Shown: positions 1 through 5,795, numbered from the stretch's first letter. The stretch: 11,292 nucleotides of DNA from JANQKX01 sp039028695 (GCA_039028695.1 JBCCHN010000160.1:1-11292); one strand, 5' to 3'. The notes: generated from the letters alone by a model not told the origin. Program-made: numbers and translations.

Positions 1-41
1 CCTTAGCAGGGGAGCGCCTTCAGCCACTCGGCCATCTCTCC
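1..41 (-). tRNA. tRNA-Ser(GCT), 5' part, cut by the window edge
   Basis: Read on the minus strand, the sequence begins GGAGAGATGGCCGAGTGGC and continues through a D-arm (GCCGAG...AAGGC) into an anticodon arm with loop CTGCTAA. The anticodon GCT lies at 5-7. This is the standard start of bacterial tRNA-Ser reading AGC/AGU codons. The 3' half of the anticodon stem, the long variable arm, the T arm and the acceptor 3' strand lie beyond the left edge. The 5' end of the gene, not the 3' end, faces the AT-rich region to its right. Confidence 0.9.
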
Positions 42-464
42 GTCTATGTTTCAATGTCCGAAAATAATAATCTTTTCTACCTTATCACCATTTTCTAAAC
101 GACCAAAATCGACCATTTGGTGCCAGACCCACCAAGAAAATTCGCAAAAATTGACACCAACTCGAAGTCTCGTAGGCCCTTTAATGACCCTGGCGGACCC
201 TCTGGGCAAGGGCCGCAAATTGGTACTTTTGATGCGCTAATTCGTCAAGCAAGATCATCACCCGGAAGGTACCCTGTCCAAACTAATTTGGAATTCTTTC
301 AAGTGGATTTATCTTGAGATCCTTGCAACAAAATTTCGGAATACATCCTTATTAGAGTTTTTTGGTAAAAATGCCACTTTTTTGTATTTCAGCCCTAAAA
401 TGGTTGTAAAAATCCATCTATTATTTAGTTTATACTAAAATAATAGGCAACAGGGGAAAGCGTT
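42..464. other. AT-rich intergenic region without a convincing gene
   Basis: This stretch separates the tRNA-Ser 5' end from the secreted-protein gene and should carry promoters for both. Two short overlapping ORFs (46-240 and 117-317) lack clear ribosome binding sites, recognisable motifs or protein-like composition, so I do not call them. A 7-base inverted repeat, GGCCCTT at 175-181 and AAGGGCC at 208-214, encloses a 26-nt loop. Its purpose is unknown. The last 80 bases are very AT-rich and lead into the promoter-like region of the next gene. Confidence 0.6.
421..443 (+). promoter_or_regulatory. Putative -10 region inside an AT-rich palindrome
   Basis: A TATACT hexamer at 431-436 resembles a sigma70 -10 box about 30 bases before the ATG at 465. 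No good -35 sits at normal spacing; the nearest is TTGTAA at 404-409 with a 21-base spacer. The hexamer overlaps a palindrome, TTTAGT at 424-429 and ACTAAA at 434-439, which extends outward with one extra A. An operator covering the -10 is possible but is inference only. Confidence 0.3.
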
Positions 465-1013
465 ATGGATAGAAGAATCGTCCAGAGATTTACTGTAGCA
501 ATTTTGACCACGGTTCTTTTAGGAGCCGTTCCGTTAGAAGCTGCGCTTGCCAAATGTAGCCCGGCAACCCTGGCCGGTACCCGAGTAGCCTTATACACGA
601 ACGACTATAGGGACAACTCCACAAGCACATTCTGTTTGGCTAATCTGAATAAGAAGAGTGCCATTCGCAAAAATAGCAGGTGCACCGAAAAATCGGTTAC
701 GCCAGAGGGAGATGTGGTAAGCACAAAAAGTACTATTACCTTAGGAAAATTTAAGCTGAAAAAAAATTGCAAATTTTCTCTGAAATTGAACCGTGAGATG
801 ACTGAAGAGCTGACAGAAGGTGGGCAAACGAGAAGATTTGAGGGAACCATGTCCTTCCAATCGATGTCAGGACACATGAATCAGAATGGCGATATGGGGA
901 TTGTCACCGGCATGATGAATTTCACCGGAATAGTGACCAATCTTACAAACGGAGACTCCGACGAGTTTTCAGATGTTAGCCTAGCCCAGTTTACTGTGAT
1001 TAAACTGCAGTAA
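465..1013 (+). CDS. Secreted protein of unknown function, 182 aa
   Basis: I do not recognise the family. The ATG follows a purine-rich AGGGGAAAG ribosome binding site. Residues 1-29 form a classic Sec signal peptide: DRR and R8 at the N-terminus, a hydrophobic stretch TVAILTTVLLGAV, then a cleavage site after ALA29. It is not a lipoprotein, because Lys30 precedes Cys31 and spoils a lipobox. The mature part is about 153 residues with four cysteines (C31, C57, C73, C102), enough for two disulfides in the periplasm. A lysine-rich central part (KKSAIRKN, KFKLKKNCKF) is followed by alternating polar/hydrophobic segments and a Met/Gly-rich stretch near 127-155, which suggests a beta-rich fold, perhaps a small barrel. 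The gene converges with the nuclease-like gene at 1076-1534. Coding is well supported by signal peptide, RBS and length; function is unknown. Confidence 0.75.
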   Translation: MDRRIVQRFTVAILTTVLLGAVPLEAALAKCSPATLAGTRVALYTNDYRDNSTSTFCLANLNKKSAIRKNSRCTEKSVTPEGDVVSTKSTITLGKFKLKKNCKFSLKLNREMTEELTEGGQTRRFEGTMSFQSMSGHMNQNGDMGIVTGMMNFTGIVTNLTNGDSDEFSDVSLAQFTVIKLQ

Positions 1014-1025
1014 TTGTCTTTCATT

Positions 1026-1061
1026 CCGCGGCCAAAGATCTAGGATCGAGATGTGCCGCGG
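1026..1061. terminator. Inverted repeat between convergent genes, possible terminator
   Basis: CCGCGGC at 1026-1032 pairs with GCCGCGG at 1055-1061 across a 22-nt loop. It lies between the stops of the convergent genes ending at 1013 and 1076, where a bidirectional terminator would be expected. There is no T-run on either side, so intrinsic termination is doubtful. Confidence 0.3.
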
Positions 1062-1075
1062 TAAATTTGTGCGCA

Positions 1076-1534
1076 TCATTGTTGAATACAATATGCGGGC
1101 ATTTCAAATGCGGCCGCTAAGTCGTGACCATTTTCAATCGCCCTTTGTTCGGCATCTTCATAACGCCCATTGGAGTGCCTCGGGCAGTCTCTTGCTAGAC
1201 CTGCCTCAATGATTGCCTCGCCAATATCTTTGCCATCAATGAAACACACGGCCAAAATACGATCGTCAGACCTATCTCCAGTCGGTTCACAATCGACTTC
1301 CTTGGCTAGCACAAGACCTTTCATGAAGATCGTGGCGTCATTGCCTTCTGAATCTGATCGCGCGGGCGCAGTTATGCCTGCCAGGCGGAATACCTCATCG
1401 CCGATCTCAATGGTATCTCCGTCGCGGACATGAGTGACAATGCCGATATGACTTACGGATTCGGACTCGTAATAATCAAATGCCAAATAGGCCAATGCGA
1501 GTAGCACAAGGATTGAGGCTAAAGATTTTTTCAT
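1076..1534 (-). CDS. Membrane-anchored SNase-fold (thermonuclease-like) protein, altered active site
   Basis: The 152-residue product has an N-terminal hydrophobic segment (about residues 4-19, after MKK) that is either a membrane anchor or a signal peptide, followed by a staphylococcal-nuclease-like domain. The domain shows the DGDT motif at 38-41, a RLAGITAP segment with R50 matching catalytic Arg35 of S. aureus nuclease, and R92 in DDRILAVCF matching Arg87. In the family the RL-G segment normally reads GIDAPE. Here the metal-binding Asp40 position is T54 and the general-base Glu43 position is A57. The C-terminal IGEAIIEAGLARD is also typical of the fold. Four cysteines (C82, C97, C117, C149) suit an exported protein. 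The ATG has only a weak AGGT site 8 bases upstream. Fold assignment is fairly safe; nuclease activity is doubtful given the two substitutions. Confidence 0.75.
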   Translation of the reverse strand: MKKSLASILVLLALAYLAFDYYESESVSHIGIVTHVRDGDTIEIGDEVFRLAGITAPARSDSEGNDATIFMKGLVLAKEVDCEPTGDRSDDRILAVCFIDGKDIGEAIIEAGLARDCPRHSNGRYEDAEQRAIENGHDLAAAFEMPAYCIQQ

Positions 1535-1666
1535 CTTGGAGACCTACCAAATAGCAATTCAAGCCTAGCTAGCTTATTGTGCCTCGGCAATTTAGCCAAA
1601 AGGATGCTTGAGCGAAATAAGCAGCCATTATTTTTGTACTAGCCAATTAGGGAGTTGGAAGCCTTT

Positions 1667-1885
1667 ATGGGAAGCACCGGGAAAAGTCCTAAAAGCGCTT
1701 GGAGGGTGATGGCCATAATTTACATCGCTTTTGGGCTTCTAACCTTTGCAGCCCTGTTATACCGGAATTTTTATGTGCTCAAATTGGGTGAGGAAGATGG
1801 CGGCGCAGCGGTTTTTTCAGCTCTCCTTGATGCCGCAATCTGGCCAATGACGCTTGGAATGTCTTTGCTTAGTTTTCTTTCATAA
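1667..1885 (+). CDS. Small two-helix membrane protein, 72 aa, unknown function
   Basis: The product has two hydrophobic segments, VMAIIYIAFGLLTFAALLY and, near the C-terminus, about 24 residues beginning VFSALLDAAIWPM, joined by a short acidic loop (KLGEEDGG). The first ten or so residues are polar and basic, consistent with a cytoplasmic N-terminus. An in-frame TTG at 1655 would add four residues (MEAF), but it abuts the AGGGAG at 1649-1654 with no spacing. The ATG at 1667 leaves about 12 bases and is preferred. The gene is divergent from the nuclease-like gene and shares a 130-base upstream region with it. No family recognised. Confidence 0.5.
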   Translation: MGSTGKSPKSAWRVMAIIYIAFGLLTFAALLYRNFYVLKLGEEDGGAAVFSALLDAAIWPMTLGMSLLSFLS

Positions 1886-2138
1886 AATGAGTAGGGCTTC
1901 TCAGGGGAATATTAAAAAACCAAAATCAGCCCCCAAAAACCGTATCTGAACCTTCCATTTAATTTTTCAAAGCCCTCATTCAGCGGCCCTTAAAATCAAC
2001 TCTAGGGCATATCCGAGCATACTGTATTGGACAGTATCAACGGAAGACCTTCCAGGGATATGCTCAAATAGGTGATGATTTTTTATATTTTTGCAAAACC
2101 GTAAGAAATATTTGACCGAAAAGTACAGGTGCCAAACA
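1886..2138. other. Intergenic region holding a nested-hairpin structure
   Basis: No ORF here looks coding. The region contains the three-way-junction candidate at 2005-2065 and, after it, a very AT-rich stretch (2078-2096) with T-runs. It ends at the weak ribosome binding site of the ORF at 2139. It may be the 5' leader of that ORF. Confidence 0.5.
2005..2065 (+). ncRNA. Candidate structured RNA or cis element: three-way junction
   Basis: Nested perfect inverted repeats fill 61 bases. The outer stem is GCATATCC at 2007-2014 with GGATATGC at 2056-2063, extendable outward by a G-U (2006/2064) and a G-C (2005/2065) to 10 pairs. Inside are two hairpins: ATACTGT 2019-2025 with ACAGTAT 2031-2037 (5-nt loop), and GGAAG 2042-2046 with CTTCC 2049-2053, or GGAA/TTCC with a 4-nt loop. 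An alternative pairing, GCCCT 1986-1990 with AGGGC 2004-2008, would compete with the base of the outer stem. The element sits about 75 bases before an ATG at 2139. No known RNA family recognised. The strand is a guess, because the repeats fold on either strand. Confidence 0.35.
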
Positions 2139-2390
2139 ATGAAATTTGGAATTTCCCGCGTTACTTCGACCTTATCTTTACTCGCTTTTTGCCTAACCCG
2201 TCTACCCACCTCGATGCTGCAAGCAGAAGCCGCAAGCGACTACATCGTAGTGCAAAAGAACCGTGTCCTGATTGGGGGCCAACCACGGCGATCACTCCCT
2301 TTTCAAAACCTTTACCTTGCCCCGAAACATCAATCGCTCTCGCCGAGCGTCCAATTCCGCTATTTTGCATTAGTCAGTTCTGTCAGTTGA
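2139..2390 (+). CDS. Doubtful small secreted ORF, 83 aa, possibly the start of a broken gene
   Basis: From the ATG at 2139 the first 33 residues read like a Sec signal peptide: MKFGISR, a hydrophobic run TSTLSLLAFCL, and a likely AEAAS cleavage region near residue 32. An AGGT at 2127-2130 gives a weak ribosome binding site at normal spacing. The remaining 50 residues have no recognisable motif and the frame closes at TGA 2388-2390. A differently framed, more protein-like segment lies directly downstream (2374-2520), so this could be the 5' part of a frameshifted gene. An overlapping ORF in another frame (2129-2407) shows that this stretch is open by chance in more than one frame, which lowers confidence. 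Confidence 0.35.
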   Translation: MKFGISRVTSTLSLLAFCLTRLPTSMLQAEAASDYIVVQKNRVLIGGQPRRSLPFQNLYLAPKHQSLSPSVQFRYFALVSSVS

Positions 2391-2520
2391 TTTTCATTTC
2401 AACGTGATTTATTTGAATCCGCCCTTCACGGCTTGCTTTGATCACGAGACGGACAAGAATAAAACTGCGTCGATTGGCTTAATTCCTTTTGAAAAGGCGA
2501 ACATTGAAATTCTTGCATAG
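2374..2520 (+). pseudogene. Possible frameshifted C-terminal coding remnant
   Basis: The frame opened by the TAG at 2371-2373 reads 48 codons to TAG at 2518-2520. It includes FHFNVIYLNPPFTACFDHE and later IGLIPFEKANIEIL. The composition is protein-like with alternating hydrophobic strands, yet there is no good start codon or ribosome binding site (only a GTG at 2404). From memory, the FN-x-x-Y-x-NPP pattern faintly recalls the C-terminal motif of DUF1684 proteins, but the match is weak. It may be the tail of the secreted ORF at 2139 after a frameshift, or chance. Confidence 0.2.
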
Positions 2521-2885
2521 CACAACATCTTGCGCACCATCCGCCTGCAAGCAGGCCGATCTACCGCAGGCTCCCCTGCTCTGCGGCGCCGTTTCTGTCC
2601 AACACTTAGGGCGCAATACCCGCTCGCCCACTATGAGCATGGTCAAGGTTTAATTTGAAATCGCGCGACTCCCAGGGCCAAATTCCAGACTCGCGCCTCA
2701 GGCGCCTTGGAGCCCAAAACGATCACTTCAATTGAACGCTTGTTAACACCTGATAAACCATGGCGGGATCCTAAAATGGGAAATAGACCTAAATTAGGTA
2801 ATTCTTCACGCTTCTTTTACATCGCCTTAACACTGACTTTGGCAAGCTTCCTTCCGACAGAGAGATTTTGCTCATGGAGGGATTT
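2521..2885. other. Hairpin-rich intergenic stretch without a convincing gene
   Basis: Several inverted repeats cluster here: GCCTGC 2543-2548 with GCAGGC 2551-2556; CCGCAG 2564-2569 with CTGCGG 2581-2586; and GCGCC 2693-2697 with GGCGC 2701-2705, the last nested inside GGG..CCAA (2675-2681) with TTGG..CCC (2707-2715). The local base composition becomes GC-rich compared with the DNA on either side. A possible ORF at 2776-2919 has one hydrophobic segment but overlaps the much better gene starting at 2886. I see no tRNA or other known RNA gene. Confidence 0.5.
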
Positions 2886-3101
2886 ATGTCGCTATCACCC
2901 CGTGCCTTGGACACGCTGATAGATTTGGTGGAAATAAAGCTAAGCTGCTTTGAAGTTTATGACCGGGAAGATTCCCGAGAACTGGCCAACCTGGAACAAT
3001 GCCGGGCGGAGCTGGAAACCCTAATCTCGAGTGCAGGACAAGCCGCAACGGTGGTTCAACTCGAAGGCACGCGCAGGGGCAAAGCCAGGGCAGCCGGCTA
3101 A
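2886..3101 (+). CDS. Conserved-looking small protein, 71 aa, unknown function
   Basis: The ATG at 2886 has a strong GGAGG ribosome binding site at 2876-2880; in-frame upstream starts lack one. The protein opens MSLSPRALDTLIDLVEIKLS and continues CFEVYDREDSRELANLEQCR, an amphipathic, acidic, mostly helical N-terminal two-thirds with heptad-like Leu/Ile spacing that could pair as a coiled coil. Its tail is basic (TRRGKARAAG). I recall similar short proteins with LIDLVEIKLSC-EV-DRED wording in Rhodospirillales-type alphaproteobacteria, without a known role; this is memory, not a search. It is soluble and cytoplasmic by sequence (no signal or membrane segment). It converges on the glutathione transferase gene ending at 3125, and a terminator-like repeat overlaps its last codons. 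Confidence 0.8.
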   Translation: MSLSPRALDTLIDLVEIKLSCFEVYDREDSRELANLEQCRAELETLISSAGQAATVVQLEGTRRGKARAAG

Positions 3102-3117
3102 GTGCCCGCCCTGGCTT
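3082..3117. terminator. Bidirectional terminator-like stem-loop between convergent genes
   Basis: AAGCCAGGGC at 3082-3091 is perfectly repeated in inverse as GCCCTGGCTT at 3108-3117, a 10-base stem with a 16-nt loop. It begins inside the last codons of the small protein and ends 7 bases before the stop of the convergent transferase gene. A strong U-run is missing on both strands, so efficiency is uncertain, but position and stem length fit a shared terminator. Confidence 0.5.
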
Positions 3118-3124
3118 CAGTCAA

Positions 3125-3742
3125 TCAGGGCACAGCCATACCCCTAACCACCGCCGGGCGCGCTTCAATCGCCCGATACCAGCGGTGAACATTTTCAAAG
3201 TCCGCCAGCTCGATCCCTTGCCACTCGTGACGTGCCGCCCAGGGAAAGGTGGCAATATCCGCCATGGAGTATTCTCCCGCGAGGAATTCGGCCTCCGCCA
3301 AACGCCGATCCAAGACGCCATAGAGGCGCCTGGTTTCCCCGGTGTACCGTTCGATGGCGTAATGAATTTTATCCGTCGCAAATCGCCTGAAGTGATGGGC
3401 CTGCCCAAGCATGGGCCCAAAGCCTCCCATTTGCCACATCAGCCACTGGACCGCGACGAAACGATCTCGATCCTTTTTGGGCATGAACTGACCGGTTTTT
3501 TCCGCCAGGTAAAGCAGGATGGCCCCGGTCTCGAACAGGGAAATGGGCGCACCATCGGGCCCATCCGGATCCACAATGCCGGGGATACGATTGTTGGGAC
3601 TGATGGTCAAAAAGTGGGGATCGAACTGCTCGCCCTTTCCGATATCAATAGGATGCACCGAATAGGCCAAGCCCAATTCTTCCAGGGCAATGGACACTTT
3701 TCTGCCATTGGGGGTCGACCAGGTATAAAGCTCGATGGTCAC
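3125..3742 (-). CDS. Glutathione transferase-like disulfide reductase (YfcG-like), second copy
   Basis: The 205-residue protein is a near full-length relative of E. coli YfcG (Nu-class GST with glutathione-dependent disulfide-bond reductase activity). The N-terminal thioredoxin-like domain has STPNG at 9-13, with T10 and N12 matching the glutathione-contacting Thr/Asn of YfcG, the cis-Pro in SPNNRIP (P54), and the E71-T72-G73 glutathione-binding turn in LFETGAILLYLAEKT. The helical C-terminal domain contains WLMWQMGGFGPMLGQAHHF and the SMADIATFPW N-cap/hydrophobic-staple motif (159-168). It starts with GTG at 3742, supported by AAGGAG six or seven bases upstream. It is the third gene of a minus-strand unit, 41 bases after the PLP enzyme. 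Relative to the upstream paralogue it lacks the C-terminal extension after about residue 205. It is presumably cytoplasmic; the true substrate is unknown. Confidence 0.9.
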   Translation of the reverse strand: MTIELYTWSTPNGRKVSIALEELGLAYSVHPIDIGKGEQFDPHFLTISPNNRIPGIVDPDGPDGAPISLFETGAILLYLAEKTGQFMPKKDRDRFVAVQWLMWQMGGFGPMLGQAHHFRRFATDKIHYAIERYTGETRRLYGVLDRRLAEAEFLAGEYSMADIATFPWAARHEWQGIELADFENVHRWYRAIEARPAVVRGMAVP

Positions 3743-3783
3743 AAAGGTCTCCTTATCGGTTGCAGGGGCGACGAGGCGGTGCT

Positions 3784-4929
3784 TTAGGCCAAGGCCTGTT
3801 CCAAGTCAGCCACCAAGTCATCCAGATGCTCAATTCCCATGGACAGCCGCAAGAGATTTTTGGGTACGACACCCGCTGCCCCTTCGATGGTCGCACGATG
3901 CTCAATTAGTGACTCCGGTCCTCCTAAGGAGGTGGCGCGGAGAAAAAGCTTGGTTCTCTTGGCCAGCCTCAGAGCAGCCTCTTCACCACCCGCCAGACAC
4001 AGACTCAACATGCCGCCAAATCCGCCCGTCATTTGGCTTTTTGCCACGTCATGTCCGGGATGATCGGCTAAGCCCGGGTATAAAACCCTTTCAATAGCCT
4101 CATGATCTTGGAAGTGTTCAGCGATTGCCTGAGCGTTGGCGCAGGCCCGCTCGACCCGCAAGGAGAGGGTCCGCAAGCCCCTTAGCAACAGCCAAGCCTC
4201 GAAGGGCCCCAAAACCGATGCCAGTTTGGCTCGATTATAGAGGATGCGCTCCCAAAATTCGTCCTCTCGAGCGGTGATCAGCGCCCCCGCCAGGACGTCG
4301 CTGTGACCATTGAGATACTTTGTGGCCGAATGCATGACCAGATCCGCGCCCAATTCCAAGGGACGGGTCAGGATGGGTGTCGATACCGTATTGTCCACCG
4401 CCAGGCGCGCACCGGCGGATTTTGCCAAGCCAGCTACCTGCCGAATATCGGTGATTTCCCACAAGGGGTTTGACGGCGTTTCAATCCAGACAAGTTTGGT
4501 GACACCGGGCTTGAGGGCCTGAGCGATGTTGTCGCTTCGGGTCGCGTCCACCAAATCTAGTCCCAGACCCCATCTAGGACAAAAATCCTCTAACCAGGAT
4601 CGGAAACCCCAGTACATGGATCTTTGCGCGACGATATGATCACCCGGCTGCAGGGCTTGAACAACCGCGCTGGCCGCTCCCAAGCCCGCCGAAAAGGCCG
4701 CTGCCGCCGTGCCGCCCTCCAAAGCGCACAGGACCTTTTCCAATGGGTCATAAGTGGGATTGTGATCACGGGTATAGCTCGTCGTGCCAGTCAGCCCATA
4801 GTCCTGGGCACGCCGCACATAGGTTGTCGAGGGCTGTACCGGCGGCACCACGCCGCCGGTTTCCCGATCCAGATAATGGGCGGCCTGCGCCGCTACTGTG
4901 TCAAGGTGCAGGGGCCGATCTTCGCTCAT
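3784..4929 (-). CDS. Cystathionine gamma-synthase-like PLP enzyme (Cys/Met metabolism family)
   Basis: The protein belongs to the trans-sulfuration fold-type I PLP family (cystathionine synthases/lyases, O-acyl-homoserine sulfhydrylases). Numbered from the ATG at 4929 it has 381 residues, the usual size. Motifs in order: SYTRDHNPTYDPLE near 51-64, SAGLGAASAV, ETPSNPLWEITDI, AVDNTVSTP with the PLP-ring Asp (D179), HSATKY with the Schiff-base Lys (K204), RGLRTL, and SLGGPESL. Where many relatives read HPA-MTH after this, it reads EHRATIEG, a variant of one subfamily, so the exact reaction (gamma-synthase, beta- or gamma-lyase) cannot be set from sequence. An in-frame TTG at 4938 would add three residues but leaves no room for a ribosome binding site; the ATG itself has only weak upstream signals. 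The gene sits between two YfcG-like transferases, 51 and 41 bases away, presumably in one transcript. Confidence 0.9.
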   Translation of the reverse strand: MSEDRPLHLDTVAAQAAHYLDRETGGVVPPVQPSTTYVRRAQDYGLTGTTSYTRDHNPTYDPLEKVLCALEGGTAAAAFSAGLGAASAVVQALQPGDHIVAQRSMYWGFRSWLEDFCPRWGLGLDLVDATRSDNIAQALKPGVTKLVWIETPSNPLWEITDIRQVAGLAKSAGARLAVDNTVSTPILTRPLELGADLVMHSATKYLNGHSDVLAGALITAREDEFWERILYNRAKLASVLGPFEAWLLLRGLRTLSLRVERACANAQAIAEHFQDHEAIERVLYPGLADHPGHDVAKSQMTGGFGGMLSLCLAGGEEAALRLAKRTKLFLRATSLGGPESLIEHRATIEGAAGVVPKNLLRLSMGIEHLDDLVADLEQALA

Positions 4930-4980
4930 GCTCGCCAACCTAGTCCAATTAAGAGGATTGAATGCTCGATACCAGCCATT

Positions 4981-5676
4981 TTAGTTACGGTCATATTGCC
5001 GCGTCCCGAACAGAATGTCTCGAGCTTGCTCATTGATCTGACCGCTATTGCGGCGGTCAGCCAGGACCTGAATCCCTCGTTGAACCGCCGGCCGATTGTT
5101 GATGCCATCGAACCATTTTTGGACATGGGGGTAGCCATTCAATTCAACGCCCTGATTCTCATGACTGCGCAACCAGGGAAAGGTAGAAATGTCCGCGATG
5201 GAATAGTCATCACCGGCTAAGAAGGCGGCTTCAGACAAGCGACGGTCCAGCACGCTATATAATCGCTTGGCTTCATTCGTATAACGGTCGATGGCATAGT
5301 CGATCTTCTCAGGCGCATAGCGGCGAAAGTGATGGTTTTGCCCCAATAGCGGCCCGATCCCAGCCTTTTGGAACATGAGCCATTGCAGGGTCACATAGCG
5401 CCCGTGCGGATCGCTGGACAAGAAGCGGTCCGTTTTTTCGGCCAAATAGATTAAAATGGCCCCGCTTTCAAAAAGAGAAAGGGGGGTGCCACCCGGACCA
5501 TCAGGATCAACAATAGCCGGCATCTTGTTGTTCGGACTAATCTTTAAGAAAGCGGGACTAAATTGATCACCCTCATTAATGTTGACCGCATGGACTTTAT
5601 AGGCCAGCCCAAGCTCTTCCAACATGATGTGGATCTTGTGGCCATTCGGAGTCGGCCAAGTGTAGAGGTCAATCAT
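4981..5676 (-). CDS. Glutathione transferase-like disulfide reductase (YfcG-like), first copy
   Basis: This 231-residue protein is a second YfcG-type Nu-class GST and a clear paralogue of the copy at 3125-3742. It shows TPNGHK (T9, N11), ISPNNKMP with cis-Pro P53, LFESGAILIYLAEKT (E70-S71-G72) and, in the helical domain, WLMFQKAGIGPLLGQNHHFRRYAPEKI and YSIADISTFPW. In this short stretch it keeps more of the YfcG wording (TPNGHK, GQNHHF) than its paralogue. The C-terminus extends about 25 residues past the shared region with a polar tail. Start ATG at 5676 is backed by a GGTGAGGA site about 10 bases upstream. It is the first gene of the minus-strand transferase/PLP-enzyme/transferase unit. Expected role: glutathione-dependent reduction of disulfides in the cytoplasm. 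Confidence 0.9.
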   Translation of the reverse strand: MIDLYTWPTPNGHKIHIMLEELGLAYKVHAVNINEGDQFSPAFLKISPNNKMPAIVDPDGPGGTPLSLFESGAILIYLAEKTDRFLSSDPHGRYVTLQWLMFQKAGIGPLLGQNHHFRRYAPEKIDYAIDRYTNEAKRLYSVLDRRLSEAAFLAGDDYSIADISTFPWLRSHENQGVELNGYPHVQKWFDGINNRPAVQRGIQVLADRRNSGQINEQARDILFGTRQYDRN

Positions 5677-5795
5677 GGAACCAGTATCCTCACCTGAAGG
5701 TCACTTCCTCATAGATGCTGGATCAAATTGCCAATATCAAGCCCCAGGGCCAAGTGTTCGATGTTGCCGTGGATTTGTTTCAACATTCAACAAGG

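Noticed and set aside
1..41. tRNA-Ser as an integration site for a genomic island to its right
   Set aside because: The 5' end of the tRNA faces the region, no integrase gene is present, and I found no repeat of the tRNA end elsewhere in the window.
605..877. Minus-strand open frame of 90 codons opposite the secreted protein
   Set aside because: The sense strand has a signal peptide and a ribosome binding site. The antisense frame has neither a motif nor a start signal.
2129..2407. Plus-strand frame of 92 codons overlapping the 83-residue ORF
   Set aside because: It has a proline/serine-rich composition, no signal peptide and no motif. The overlapping frame from 2139 is better supported, though itself doubtful.
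2776..2919. Short frame with one hydrophobic segment (FFYIALTLTLASFLP)
   Set aside because: It has no ribosome binding site and overlaps the well-supported gene at 2886 in another frame. It is likely chance in AT-rich DNA.
2999..3787. Long plus-strand open frame of 262 codons
   Set aside because: It is antisense to the glutathione transferase at 3125-3742, whose family motifs are clear. The antisense product has no recognisable domain.
4624..5220. Plus-strand open frame of 198 codons
   Set aside because: It runs opposite the PLP enzyme and the first transferase and has no motif or ribosome binding site of its own.
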